Source: Epiperipatus broadwayi
Lineage: Eukaryota; Onychophora; Udeonychophora; Euonychophora; Peripatidae
Length of the DNA stretch: 64,000 nucleotides
Direction: 5' to 3'
NCBI GenBank assembly: GCA_028023455.1
Contig: JAQFVV010012531.1
Location: 186,001 to 250,000 of the forward strand
The translations under genes were made by a program, and so were the position numbers. Shown here in pieces: positions 23,561 through 36,249 of this stretch; within the stretch, counting starts at the first letter, position 1, and every line of letters begins with the position of its first letter. Below the pieces are notes generated by a model. That model was not told where the DNA came from. It worked only from the letters and a program-made list of their open reading frames with translations, and did no database searches.

Positions 23561-24012
23561 TTTTCAACTGAAAACCTCTTAAATTTAGCAGAAGGAAATG
23601 TTCTTAGGTTATATCCTCAGAATTCTGAATTTTAATGTTAGTAGGCTATCTGATAATTTTAAAAAAATTGTTTTTATTTAGCCAAACTACCTTCTTAATT
23701 TTTCTTTCATTGTGATTTCTTTTCTCATGAAGAATCTTAGTATTTTCCACATCAAAATTGAAAGTAAACTGACATTTCCTTGTGATCAAAAAAACATCAG
23801 TTTACTTTCAGGTTTGATATGAAAAATATTAAGATTCTTTATAAGGTGAGAAATCGTAATAAAAGTAAAATTAAAATGATAATTTTGATAAATAAATATA
23901 AGCTATCTTTAATGAAAAGACAATGTGCTAATGTTAAAATTCAAAACTCTTGAGATATAACATAATAATGTTTAATTTTGGTAAATTTAAATTTAAATGT
24001 TTTTCAATTGAA
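23561..24012. mobile_element. Foldback element, ~450 bp
   Basis: The left arm (about 23561-23775) is an imperfect reverse complement of the right arm (about 23793-24012). Mirrored blocks include TTTTCAAYTGAAAA at the outer ends, AGAATCTTA in the middle and GAAAGTAAACTGA near the centre. No coding potential. MITE or foldback-type repeat. Confidence 0.65.
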
Positions 24013-26000
24013 AAAAAATAAACGGAAAACTACTTCTGTGTTTTACTATAATTATTTTTAAATATATAATCATTATTATATTTTATTTTATATATTAAAT
24101 TAAATATTTCCATGGATTAAATATAATATGAATGATGGAAACAAAAAAATATATATCCATTTAAACAACCAGAGTAACAACTTTGTTTTTAGTGTTGCCA
24201 TGAAAATACACTCCAATAAATCATTTCATAAACTATTTAAAAAAACTAGTATACTATAAATACTTTTAAACTGTAGTACAGGTAATTAACTAAATGCTAT
24301 ATGTGCAAATGTAAAAGGCAACATTTGTGTTACATTATTTATGGAAAAGTAAATATGTGAGTTAGGAATATGCTATACAATAGGAATTTTCATCTATCAG
24401 GTACTATTGTAAAGATACTAAGCATAGGAGGAACCAGCAGTCACAAATGGTATTATCCAAGACATGCACAAAAACAAAGCAGATGATATATAATTGGAAT
24501 GTCAGTCTACCACATACCACTGCTTTATGTAAGATAATGACTGCAAGTGACTGGCAATTGCAATGGTATATCAATCATTTATGAATAAATAAAACACAGA
24601 CAAATGAATCTTATATCTAAACAAAACAGCTTGAATGACAGCAATTCACGTATATCAATACAACCAAACTATTTTTCCCCAAAAGTGGAAAGTAGTTTGC
24701 TTAATTTATTCTGTCTGTGCAGGCTATTTTGTATTTGCAGATAGTGGAAATGACAAGTTTGAAATACTAAGTCTTTATAAGCATGTCAAAAAAACTTAAT
24801 TGCTTTACATAAAAAATTATTCTTCTCTCACAATTTACACTGACTGAATTGTGATGTCATTAAATAAAATAGCAGAGCAATCCTTTAACATACTAATTTA
24901 TAAATAGATTTACAAAATCAATAATAATGATAATTTATAAAATACTTTCAGGATAATGGAGCTAAATACTTAATGTTAATATCATAAGAATATATTTTAA
25001 AATTCATACCCATTCCCTTTCATCACTAAAAGTTTGGGCTCAGACTTCAGGTATTGGTATACTTTTAGCAGACTTCATTTGTTTAACCATAGCTATGGCA
25101 GCAATAGATTTTAATCAATGTTTTTAATTTCACAAGCAGCATTAGACAATAGTTTAATTGTTGATCAGTGGCTGGTTTCTCTCCAAAGCAGTAGACACTT
25201 GAAGTTTATACATATAATGAACATAAAAACTTTTTACAATGGCTGATGGCTCCTTTTTATACTTCTCTATGCGTCTTCAACCTGTACTCTATCAGGTGGC
25301 CAATGTGTTGTAGATGTAACTCCTCTACTCTTCAATGGTATTTTGCAACACTAGGCACAATAAGTATACTGAAATCATGATCAAGAAAGATCAACACAAT
25401 AAAATCAGTCAAAATATATCAGCAATAATATTTCATCAGTAATCATTTAGCAATAAGCAATAATTTATAACCACTATTTATACTTCCTGGAGTTGACTTA
25501 TTAGCAAAATCAAAACTATCATCTGTCATTTCAATCCACTGTTAAACTTTGTTTTGATTTGCAGCTTATTTTTCTAATCATGACATTTACAAAATTGCAT
25601 CTTTAAAAGAGATTACCAGACTAAATTACATCAGATACTTTTTCAGTAATCGATCTGTTTATGAGAATTTTAATTATATTTGTTAAGATAATGTCATTTC
25701 TACTTTATAATTATAAAATACCTTTGTGTTTAAAATAAACTTATAATTAATCATACTGTATACATTTATCTGTATATATAAATTGTATATATAATTTTTA
25801 TTTATTACAATTGTTGAAAATGTTTACTTTTTAAATAAACTTCTAATTTTTAAATTACAAACATGAAGTATGTATAAAGATCACTTCATATAAGTGCAAT
25901 CTGTCAAAAAAAAAATTAAAAAATGATTTTATCCTTTTAGTAAAACTACACACAAAAAAATTAATATATAAATTAAAAATATATAATCTATAATATGCTA
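24013..26000. other. AT-rich DNA without recognised genes
   Basis: Nothing supportable as a gene, RNA or transposon terminus was found. The stretch at 25,020-25,370 is slightly less AT-rich but shows no open frame with splice sites that could be defended. Confidence 0.4.
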
Positions 26001-26717
26001 AATTCCTGTTCATTTAATTTTGTCAGTTTTTGGCTGAGTACTATTTGAGTCTTGGTTATTAGTACTTCAATAACTAACTGTTTTTATCTGGTGGTTCTTT
26101 TTTTCTTTTAAGTATTCTTATTTGATGGCTTACTATTAATAAGCTCAAATTATCTAGTCGAGTTTGATCTTCATCATTTTCATAATTTTCTAGTTCAGCC
26201 AAAGTTTAATTCTCTGTTGGGCTATATGGTTTAGTCAACAAATCCTTGACACCTCCAGAATAAATTATGCCATCTATTTGGGTAAAACTATATTTTAATA
26301 TCCACATTTGTGGCATTCTTAGGCCATCTTCCAACAACAATTTTCTATTCAACAGTTTTACAATTTTCATTACTGACATTGTAAGTAATGCTGTGGGAAA
26401 GTATTTGTAATATTCTTTAGTTTTCTCCTTCCACTATCTTTGAACTTTCCTTAGAACGTTGCTCAGAGTTTCACTAAAGCTATAAAATTTTACATCCTCT
26501 TTTTCTTTTATTATGAAGATGTCAGTATTATAACTAAATAAATTATAAAAATAGCTGACAAAATTTACACCTTGTTGTTCTTTGTATGTCATAAATTTTC
26601 TAGATCAGCCTGAAAATCTTTTTCATAATCTAGGTACAGATAGTACCTAATCCTGTTTTATTTCTATACTCTGTGTTTTACATAATACATCTTTCTGATA
26701 GTCTATATATTCATTTT

Positions 26718-27080
26718 CTATTTTACTTGCTCTATACTATCTTTTATAACTAGATCACTTTTTGTGATTTCTATCCTATCACTCTGGTAATCTCCAATTT
26801 CACTAACATTTTCTCTTACTACCTTTATCCCCTGCTCAACTTTATTCTGTCCAAATTTTTTCATCATAGCTTCTACTACATTTTGCATTTGGTTTGACCT
26901 ATCCGTTAATTTCTCCAGTATCTCTTTCATTTCTTGTTGACTTTGTATTATCATTTCTTTCAATCTACTCCATTTTCTCCATCAAATCCTGTTGATTTTC
27001 TTTAATTGTTTTCATCTCTTGTCTAATCTCACTAATATTTTCTTTCATGACTTGTATAATATTTGGCAACATTGCCTACT
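26718..27080 (-). pseudogene. Coiled-coil ORF remnant, possibly gag-like
   Basis: The minus strand encodes a long charged heptad-like helix. An upstream part opens at about 27,078 with an ATG and runs into a stop near 26,964. It then continues in the next frame through an 81-codon open stretch (26963-26718) rich in E, K, Q, I and M. Joined across one frameshift it would be about 120 residues of predicted coiled coil. Downstream minus-strand frames to about 26,080 still show mixed-frame protein-like fragments, so a longer decayed protein is likely. Coiled-coil N-termini are common in retrotransposon gag proteins, but no zinc knuckle or other defining motif was seen. Confidence 0.4.
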
Positions 27081-27249
27081 GACTTTGTATGAGAATATTG
27101 ACAAGCATTTATTTGCATTTCTGTGAGCTTGTCTATTCTTTCAATGACTTGGGAATTTTAAAAAATAATGGGGCTATTCCCCTCCCAGGTTGCCTTTTCA
27201 TGTATTAGCTTATGATTTTGCTCCTCATATTTCATTTTATACAATTCAA

Positions 27250-28719
27250 GACAATACACAACAAAAAAAAACTATCTATTTTATACAACTAAATTCAAAA
27301 TTCTGCTTTTGACATTAATTCTTGATTATTACTTACTTACCTTTGATTATCTACTTCACTTTGTCACACTGTATATGAGTACACATGGGTTCCACACAGA
27401 AACCCTTCGTTAGCCATCGACATTATGTCCTTTGATGGTATTGCCTACTTTTAAACTTTTTATAGTGTCCAATTAAAAACAACCCCAGTCTTGTGTGTGT
27501 ATATATATATATTACATATCCATGTTTATTTTCATATATTTACATATTGTCAACATTAAATTTAACCATTAAACAAAATAATTCTTATCATGCATTGTGT
27601 TATATGTATATATTTTTTCTTCTCACTATTAGCAATAATTTATTGACCAAAACTTTTTTATCAATAAATATATTGTTACAATCAGTAATACTTTTTTAAA
27701 TGTCATTTTAAATGATAAAGACAAATACATACAACCACTGTAACCGTTATGTTATACTTTTGTAGTTGGTTTTTTTAATAATTATCAGTATGGTCACATT
27801 GTAATATTGAATGAAACCATATTGAACTTAGTTCAAACCTCATAAGGTATATAAGATTTATACTGAAATTGAATACAAAAAATATATAATCTTTATTTAA
27901 ATACTTCTGCAACACTATCTGTGCTTCAAAATTCCAAATTAAAAAGCTAAAAAATGGTCAATATATTTTTCTGCCATACAAAATTTTAAATAGCACTGCT
28001 GGAAAATTCCATATTGGTCTGTATTAAATTTTATTATTTAATTCCATGTGCATATTTTAATTTCTTGTATAAGAAAGTTTTTAAAGCTATTAAAATGATT
28101 GTTAACCTAACACTGTAACAGTTTTTATTCTTTCATTTGCTGTAAGTTTTCAACTTTAATTTTAGTATTAAATCATTATTGTATATTAAATCTAATAAAT
28201 TTGACTTTATTTTATTGATATTTTTGTTTAGGAATGAAATAAATTCCAACAAAATCACAACTGAATTTTGAAAACATTAAAAAAAATTAAATCATAATTG
28301 AAATAAAAAATTGTTTCACCATTCACTATGAGGAGCAGATTGATTTCAGAAAATGAACAAAATCTTTTTTATTTGGCACTTGTAATATGAATGAATAAAT
28401 ATCTAATAAATGTATCAAATTATGCTTTAAAAGTTTAAAATTTCATAGTCTGTCAGTCGTGATATATTATCAAACAGTTTGAAACTTAATTCCCTATAAT
28501 TTGCTTTGTTAATGCTTTGTAGAAAAATACAACTTTTTATTTTTAAAAATTTTTATGTTCAAAATAAATATGTAATTATATATATTTTTGATTTTTAATA
28601 TTTGTTACACAATGTGCAAAAATAATTATAAATCTTAATAAAGTTTGCAAAAAATTCAAGTTTTTAGTCACTCAAAATATTTCCTCAAAGTAATATTGCA
28701 AATTTTGAGACTTCCAATC
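27250..28719. other. AT-rich DNA without recognised genes
   Basis: Only short low-complexity ORFs occur here. A (TG)(TA)n tract lies near 27,493. Nothing else was identified. Confidence 0.4.
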
Positions 28720-29225
28720 AACAATGGAGGCATCAATTTAGAGTTTAAAAGTCTTTCAAGATGTGTTGCAATGTGATGTGATGCACTGCGACTTCTCCTT
28801 AAATGGCGTCAGGAATCTCTCAGCACCTATGCCCAGAGAAACCTGTTAGCCACTTTACCTTACCTTTCCGTTGTCCACCTAAGTTTTCCCATAATCTGCT
28901 CCATCCCATTTCCACAACATAATCTTTGTCAACTCCATGACCTTCATATCTAAATCCCCCTTATATTTTCCCAAACCTAGCATAAAAACCAATAACTCAC
29001 TTTCTGTATAATCACTTTGTTCATATTTAATCTTCCATAACTTCATTATTTGTACCCTTTCTGCTTCCAAGTATTTACATTGAAGTAACAGATGCCTAAT
29101 ATTTTCTATGCCTTCCTTACACAACTTGCAGACTAAATCACCCATAGTTTTCCATTTACATGTATATTCCCTTGTTGCTAAAGATCCTGTTCGAGCCTTA
29201 AACAAGATACTGCATTTTCAATTAT
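28720..29225 (-). pseudogene. LINE reverse transcriptase C-terminal fragment
   Basis: The open minus-strand stretch 29205-28879 opens with a KARTGSLATREY-like segment and contains a C-x2-C-x8-H-x4-C zinc-binding motif, typical of the C-terminal tail of some LINE polyproteins. Two related fragments lie on the plus strand at 48.0-49.1 kb, and the non-coding 3' tail (28,740-28,880) also matches them. It is a 5'-truncated dead copy. Confidence 0.7.
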
Positions 29226-30370
29226 CCTGACATCTTTAGAATTTCTTTGGAATTAAAATATTAGAATAAAATATGTGTGAATTTTAATGATCAAAAAAAA
29301 TGTTGATGAAATCTCTCAATAATGCTCATAGATGCAAACTGAGTTTCTCAATTACTTGTATAAAGTAACTTCAGTTGAAAGAGAAATGGGATTACTAATT
29401 TTGCATTGTAAATGTAAAAATGAAAATTGATACCATTTTAGCTTATTTATTTCATTTCTGTTTTTCATTGTTCTGAGTTACTATTTAAAATGTTAGGAGC
29501 TATAGGAAAACTATTTTTGACATTTAAGTTAGTGTCTTCTAGACTATTATATGTATAAAGACATTATAATAGAAAATATAAAATGAAGAAACCAAATATA
29601 GTTTCAATGCATTAGCATCATAGTCATAGTTATTAAAAATAATAATAGTATCACTGTTAAAACTAAAAAAAAAAATTTTGTTACTTATTTGAATGCTATT
29701 GGTTCTCTGATTTATGCATTCATTTTGCAAATAAACCAAGTTTCTTTAATTTTTTTTGTCATTCTTTTGCACTAATCATCTTAGTAATATTCATATTCTT
29801 TTTCATAATTATAAAATAATGATGCATTTCTAAATTATTTTTAGTTTTTTGTATGTGAGCTATGCTAAAACTCACATATGAATTTGAAAAGGTTAATCAA
29901 CAATGTAAAACCCCAAAGAAGATATCTTGAATTGATTTAATGTCTTATATGCTTGTGGAATGTAAGTAATCAGATTGTCCATATGCATACTATAGAGAAA
30001 CAAAGATGAATTTGAGGAGAAATGACACATTATTCTCTTGCATATCATTTTATAAATATGGCAATATTTTGTGATCATAAAAAATAATATGAAAATAGAT
30101 TTGATCTAGATATTGTTGAAATGATTTGTAAAGTAAATAATGATAGAAAAAAAAATCAAAAAAGCTTGGTTTATTGGTACAAAATGAACATGTGATGGAT
30201 TAAAGACAATACCAATCAAATAAGTCAAAAAATATTTTTAAAAAATGTAAAAACTGAAATATTATTTTTGATAATAATGAATATCACATTAATGCATTAA
30301 GAAGAATATTTTTTTATTTTCTAATTTCTTTTGAGTTATGGTGTATTTATATTACTTCAATGTAGAAGTT
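29226..30370. other. AT-rich DNA without recognised genes
   Basis: No supported feature. ORFs at 29,539 and 29,893 have no domain content. Confidence 0.4.
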
Positions 30371-30374
30371 CAAC

Positions 30375-30668
30375 CTATTATAGGTAGTTAGATAAATAGA
30401 TAGCTTGGTAAATAGGTAGATAAGTAAATAGGTGGCAGGTGGGTTGGTAGGTAAATAGTAGATAGGTAGATACATAGTAGGTAAATGGGTAGGTGGATGG
30501 TTGTTAGATATGTAAGTAGGTAAATAGGTGGGTAGAAAGATAAATAGATAAGTAGCCATGTAGCTTGGTAGATATGTACGTAGATGAATAGTAGGTAGAT
30601 AAGCAGGAAGATGGGTGGGTATGTAAAAAAATAGATGTTGGTTGGTTGGCAGACAGGCAGATAGATCA
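30375..30668 (+). repeat. (TAGR)n tetranucleotide microsatellite
   Basis: About 290 bp of degenerate TAGA/TAGG/TAGT units on the plus strand. Its complement gives the long Tyr/Leu/Pro-rich open frames on the minus strand, which are therefore artefacts. Confidence 0.85.
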
Positions 30669-30739
30669 AAGTGTCAAGTTTCATATTATCTTATAAGTAT
30701 AAAATAAGTGCTTTAGAAACAGCAGAGCAAATTCAAATA

Positions 30740-31690
30740 TTAAAAAAGATCCATTATGCTTTCAATTTTTGGATTATGAAAAGGCATTTATACATTTGAA
30801 TCTATATAAGTATTTCCATGGCGATTAAAACTTATCAACATCAAATTATGTACCATTGATTCGACTTTTAAATGATCTCAAGATTAAAGTTAATAAAGAC
30901 GTAGATAATTGATACTATATTTTCAAATCTTTTTATAACAGTTTTTAGGGAAGGATTTTGTGGGTCAAAATGAAAATTTAAGGGTATAAAAATTAAAAAT
31001 AATTGAAAATTACTTAAGGGAACTAACTACATTTCAGGTGCTTTTGCTATTGTTATTTTGCTCTGCAAATAATGAAGACAATATTAATAGAGTTAGCAGA
31101 TAAAATCAAGAAACTTGGATTAAAAATAAATGCTGAAAAAAAATTAAAATAATATTCAATCACTTAAAGAAAAAAAATTAAAATTGATAGTAATAAGTTA
31201 CAAAAAATCAATGATTATAAGTACTTTAGTATATTTTTAATAGATGAAAAATTTAATCATAGAATTTAAATTGATTAAGATGCTTTAGGTATAAATAATA
31301 GTATTAAAATATATAAGCTTATATATTTAAGAAGTTTGTTTCATTAAGTGCATTTTTCTCTAGCTTATTTTTGAAGTGAGTAATAAAAGAGAAATACAAT
31401 CATTTCAGACGGCCCAATATAGTATAAAGAGAGAAAAACAGAGATTGAAAACAAAACACATTGATAAAAGAATAAATACTATTATTAATTCAGTAAAAAA
31501 AATGTTGCTTAATAAAAGATGGCAAATAATTTACTTTTGAAGTCTTAAACTTAATCCCAGCAAAAGGCCTAAGAAAAGACTATTCATAAGATGGATGGAT
31601 AAAAAAGAATAAATTTGCAACAGCTATGGGAAACTATGAATCAAAAAATTGAATTAAACTTTGAAAGCTTTTATCTCTCAGTATATCGAT
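30740..31690 (+). pseudogene. Decayed LINE RT fragment
   Basis: Scattered frames give an FLDYEKAFIHLN block (RT motif A type, FxDYxKAFD), then AFAIVILL where FADDIVIL is expected, then GLKINAEK, NDYKYF and a C-terminal RWMDK block. The order and content match the 3' half of the LINE at 43.3-47.6 kb. Stops and frameshifts are frequent, so this is an old copy. Confidence 0.65.
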
Positions 31691-32360
31691 AATTGTTAAA
31701 AATAATTAGGACGAAGAAATAAGCTGAATCACTTGAGAACTTATAGCCAATATATCTCACTTTGGACAAACAACTTCTCTACCAAGAAATATATAGTATT
31801 CTAACTACATATTAGTTTAATGATATAAACTTTTCAATTTTTTAAAAGTCTACTCAAACAACTACATACTCATAAAATCTTTACTGTATATATGTAGTAT
31901 TTATTAAACGTATTAACTAAAAAAAAGACGGAAAAAATGTTATTTTTATCTTATGCTCACAAATACTCAAAACTTTGTTTAAATATAAATTTTTCTATAT
32001 AATTAAACTTGAATAATCGTTATTAGATTAATAAGTTTTTTAAAAAAAAATAAAAGTTATACCTTCAGAATAAAAAATACTATACAAAACATTTTGATAA
32101 ATTTTATTTCTGATATACAAGCGTTACATTTTATTAAAAAAAAAAAACACTCAAAAGATGACAGTATAGCCGGTTGTAGTTAGTTTTCAGAAAAAATATT
32201 TATTTAATTTCTGATATATCTAATATTCATTAAAATTATTTTGCGTTGAATCGGTTATGTTACAAAAAACGCATCCCACGTTTGATATCGACATATAGAT
32301 TTATTTTGGAAATACTATTTATAAAAATATATCAAAACTTATAAGCTTGCTTAATCATGA
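31691..32360. other. AT-rich DNA downstream of the cyclin-like ORF
   Basis: No further exon of the minus-strand cyclin-like gene could be recognised here. Confidence 0.4.
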
Positions 32361-32368
32361 AGCGGTTG

Positions 32369-32374
32369 TTTATT
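32369..32374 (-). terminator. Candidate polyadenylation signal for the cyclin-like ORF
   Basis: Minus-strand AATAAA 27 bases past the stop codon. In AT-rich DNA such hexamers arise often by chance, so position is the only support. Confidence 0.35.
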
Positions 32375-32400
32375 TACTTTAGCGTCATCCACTAGAGAAC

Positions 32401-33294
32401 TCAAAAGTTAAGTATTCTTCTTACCTTTTTATCTAATTTGAACTCTAAAAGTTTTGCATTCGTTTCAACATTGTCCTCACAATGTAATTCCGTGACAAAC
32501 GGGAAGTTTGCAATAGTCACTGCTTCGTCAAATGCTGTATATTCCAATTTTTGATCTTGGAAAAAATGTTCAATTTTTTGTATATACTGTTCTGGGCAAG
32601 CTACACTTTCTTTATTTACAATTGTGTTAAGTCGCTCTAAGCAGATATTTACTTGATTGCGATGTATACTAAACTTTCTAAATACCTCATCAGACATTCT
32701 ATTTTGTAAAAAAAGGCAAGTCTGAATAGCTAACAGGGCCAAAGAAGACGACAGATCATTATTAACAGAAGGAGATACAGCAGAAAGTATAGTAGCTATC
32801 TTAAAAGTATACGATGTTATTTCTTCTATATCAAGAACTGTCGTAAAATTTTTCAAATATCTTCGGATATAAATATGCGGAAGGCCAATTCTAAATTTAA
32901 TCACTTCTAAAATTTTTCTAACAATAATTTTATATAAAGGTGAGAAACAAGTTTCTATTACCATCTCTTTTGAAACCTGTGTCCAATCAGGAGGTATGTC
33001 AATATCTTCAGGAAGTTCTCCATTTTTGCCACACCATTTCTGAATTATTCTTAGGCAGGTTATTGCAGCAGAAAATCTATTATAAATTGTTAAAGTATTA
33101 TCTTTAAATAGTTTTTGAAAATAAAAAAGTCCCGAATGAATGACGAAGCTAGATAAATTTAAGAAATAGCCCAAATCTAATAAAAATATTGCGGCTTCCT
33201 GGCGAAGATTCAATTCTTTATCTGACAACCAATTAATTGGAATATGGGATGTAGTTTCTCGTAAAAATTGGGGTGACGTTGACGGAGCAGCCAT
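32401..33294 (-). CDS. Cyclin K/T-like protein (single open exon)
   Basis: An intact 297-codon frame, the longest in the window not belonging to a transposon apart from the PLE frame. The start is supported by a strong Kozak context (G at -3, G at +4). The layout resembles transcription cyclins (K/T type): a Trp near residue 22, LRQEAAIFLLDLG at 30-42, the helix VIHSGLFYFQKLF (51-63), the conserved cyclin-box Lys at 86 in a degenerate LAGKVEE position, and LEVIKFRIGLPH (129-140) matching the QTIxFxxxxxHPH region. A second helical repeat spans roughly 155-225. Such cyclins activate CDK9/12/13-type kinases; here the Glu of the Lys/Glu pair is not conserved, so kinase binding is uncertain. A near-perfect splice donor (AAG|GTAAGA) lies at 32424-32419, seven codons before the stop, so this may be the first exon of a longer gene. 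An AATAAA signal at 32374-32369 offers the alternative single-exon end. It could also be a diverged retrogene. Confidence 0.6.
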   Translation of the reverse strand: MAAPSTSPQFLRETTSHIPINWLSDKELNLRQEAAIFLLDLGYFLNLSSFVIHSGLFYFQKLFKDNTLTIYNRFSAAITCLRIIQKWCGKNGELPEDIDIPPDWTQVSKEMVIETCFSPLYKIIVRKILEVIKFRIGLPHIYIRRYLKNFTTVLDIEEITSYTFKIATILSAVSPSVNNDLSSSLALLAIQTCLFLQNRMSDEVFRKFSIHRNQVNICLERLNTIVNKESVACPEQYIQKIEHFFQDQKLEYTAFDEAVTIANFPFVTELHCEDNVETNAKLLEFKLDKKVRRILNF

Positions 33295-33320
33295 TGCCGT
33301 GAAATCAGTATTCTTACTTT

Positions 33321-33484
33321 TACTTTATGTATGTACCTACATATATTATAGAAGGATATTTAAATATTTTTAATTTGCATAATAAAATCGTACTTTTTTT
33401 TTTACTTTATGTATGTACACACATATATTATAGCAGGATATTCAAATATTTTTAATTTGCATAATAAAATCGTACTTTTTTTTT
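33321..33484. repeat. 82-bp tandem duplication upstream of the cyclin-like ORF
   Basis: Two nearly identical 82-bp units (33321-33402 and 33403-33484) run from TACTTTATGTATGTAC to AAAATCGTACTTTT, differing at a handful of positions. They lie 27-190 bp upstream of the start codon, in the expected promoter or 5' UTR zone. Confidence 0.8.
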
Positions 33485-34269
33485 AAAATAGTTATCGAAT
33501 TTTTTTATTTATTACATTTTTTTAAATATGAATTCGTACATAAATAATATCTTTACTTTTCGTGTGGTTGGTTTACAAGCAATATCTTGATTTATTCATT
33601 CATTCTGGAAAAAATCACTGCATTCTTAATTTAAATATTAACATTAAAGTACAAATGTCAGTATGTATCTTTCTTTTTGTTAATATACTTAGCTCACTTG
33701 TGTTACTTCCAGTGACAAAGCATATAACCTCCCAAGCAATAAACCTTTCTGTTATCGTTTTATATATTTATTAATAAATTTGTGTTGGAATTATTTAACA
33801 CTCGTAAAATAGCGCATAATAGCTTGAATGGCTGATTAAATTTATTACAATTAGAAACAGCGCTAAAAATAAAATGTTTATTTACATATTTATTAATATG
33901 TGTGTCAACTATAAATTTACCTATTTAATACTCATGTTAGGTTTGATTAACAAATATTTTTACAAATTTCTAAGTATGTCTCAATTTACTTATAACTATC
34001 AAGTACATTTAATCATTTACTTCTTAAGATTCGGTTAGATCTTGGTTTTTCTACTTGTTTTTGTTGTTTGTTTGTTTTTTACTGTATTTAATTCAATAAA
34101 ATTAAATATATCAATATTAAAATATATAAATAAATATTAGCCATATCTAGTTTATAACATGTCCATTATTTCCAGTAACATATACATTTCTGCATTGGCT
34201 AAAAAAAAAGGACGATATACATTATGCTAGTGGAAATATAGATTTGTCTTAATCTAGGTATAACTAATA
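33485..34269. other. AT-rich DNA without recognised genes
   Basis: Nothing supportable. A small ORF at 33,562 has no domain content. Confidence 0.4.
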
Positions 34270-34385
34270 TTTATTAAAGAGGTTGCCTTATGAACAGGCA
34301 GATTATTGATTGTTAATAATATTTGTATTGTTTAAGGGTTGACTACATTCGTGTATTTACACTGAATACCTATCTAGCATTGGGT
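34270..34385 (+). repeat. Dispersed repeat with GTTGCCT motif, copy 1
   Basis: Shares GAGGTTGCCTT, RATTATTGRTT, GTATTGTTT and TTGACT blocks, in the same order, with 34600-34715 and partly with 53897-53980. No coding content. Confidence 0.6.
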
Positions 34386-34599
34386 ATTAATAGCTTTATT
34401 ATCTAAGTTAGACATAAATAGAGTGCAATTTGAAAGCTATAATTGACTATTTGTTAGTCTGCTTTCAGAACAGATTATATTTACCTATTTAATGAGATTT
34501 ATTTAAACTTCTTTGAATTAATTTCATTCTTTATAGTCAAGATGTAATCTTTAAGTGTGTATATAAACATATTGGACCAGAGATAACGGTGGATTGCAA

Positions 34600-34715
34600 C
34601 ATTTATTAATGAAAAGAGGTTGCCTTGGCAACAGACTGAGATTATTGGTTAATGATATTGGTATTGTTTGGGTGTTGACTGCTTTCATGTATTTACTTTA
34701 ATATTATTATAATAA
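34600..34715 (+). repeat. Dispersed repeat with X-box-like palindrome, copy 2
   Basis: Direct repeat of 34270-34385. Contains the 14-bp palindrome GTTGCCTTGGCAAC at 34619-34632, which fits the consensus bound by RFX transcription factors (X-box). Confidence 0.6.
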
Positions 34716-34719
34716 ATTT

Positions 34720-36240
34720 TAGAATTTTAAATCCAGTTTTAGATGTAAATATTTAAACAGCATAATTTATTAATATATAAGCATTTTAACCAATTTAACT
34801 ATCATATTGACATTCATCTACCTAAGTAGAAAAAAATATATAACTTGACTTCTAACTGATTACTAACTAAAGATGGAGTATAGGCAGTGTTATTTATGAG
34901 CTTCATTAATTTCCATTTTTGATGTTATTTAAAAAATATTATTTATACTCTTTTATCTGTCTACAATTTTATTAACTTTGGCGTTTTAAATTGCATTTTG
35001 AGTAATTAGTAAAAGTAAATATGGGAATTTTTCTCTTTAATTAATGGAACCAAAATCACAAAAAAATTATTTCTAGTTAATTTAGAATAATTATAGGATT
35101 TAAATTTAATTAAAATATTTTTTCTTTAATATTAAAACAGTCTATCTCTCAAAAATGTTGCACTAAGTAATATGTTTTTAGTTTATTCTCTCTTAATAAT
35201 AGTACTATATGAGAATTGTTTTATCTAAAATGTTTTCTGCATAAAAAAAGATCTTCATTTGCATTAATTAGTATTTTAATAAATCTTAATCTCTAAAAAA
35301 TAAAACAAAAATTAAAAAAAATGCTTTTAATTTTTCTTCATTTAAATATTTAATAATAAAAATGAAATATATTTTGTTTCTTTTTTTTAATATCGAATGT
35401 ATATAATATTGAATGTTTTATATTTTTATTATTCTTAAAAACAATTATTTACATGCACACACACACATATAAATATATATTAAACCTAAATCTTAATGCT
35501 TTTAAGCTACTAATTCTTTAACCAGTTTAAGTATGCTCTGATTCTATATTGAAAATAGTAACTATTCTAATCCTTAATTGCTCTTTCTGCCCATTACTCA
35601 TTCAATATTTATGATAAATTAGAATTTCATATGAGTATTAAAATAAATACTTTGAGATTCTTTTTTATAAATATTGTTGTAGGCCAAATTAGTATTAAGA
35701 TATAAATATATATTTGCAAATGTATATTGAAGCTCATAAATATTGTTGCGCATATTAGGCATTCTTATATAATAACCAGTTAATAGTCCGAAGAGATTCT
35801 CTATTTTTTGCCTGCATAGATACTTGGATAATGATATTAAGAGATTCTCATCCCTCCTAATGTGGGTTTGTGTGTGTGTGTGTATATATATATTGTACTT
35901 GCCCATCTTATTCTTATGTTTAAATATTCATATATTCTCTGTATAATATTACATTAGATGAATTAGAAAGTTCAGCATGGCATGGAGGTGACTGTTTGTG
36001 GAATGAAAAATATGCATTGTAATAAAGATGAACCCTTGACTTTCAAATATGAGAATGAATACATTAGTATGATAATATATTAGGTTTTTTTTAGTTAAGT
36101 GCCACTTATTTTATACAGAATTTAGAAAATGATGTATTCCGTGCGTTATATTTGTCTTGGGTGATTTCATAATACTCACAACAAAATAATTTAGTATTTC
36201 ACTAACTATAATATCATTGAAAAACTTTTTACTCTCTTAT
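34720..36240. other. AT-rich DNA without recognised genes
   Basis: Contains (AC)n near 35,457 and (TG)n(TA)n near 35,867-35,893. No coding sequence was supported; the 95-codon minus-strand ORF at 35619-35906 begins inside the TG repeat and looks fortuitous. Confidence 0.4.
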
Positions 36241-36249
36241 TTTTAAATT

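Noticed and set aside
30347-30684. Two long minus-strand Tyr/Leu/Pro/Thr-rich ORFs
   Set aside because: They are complementary translations of the (TAGR)n microsatellite.
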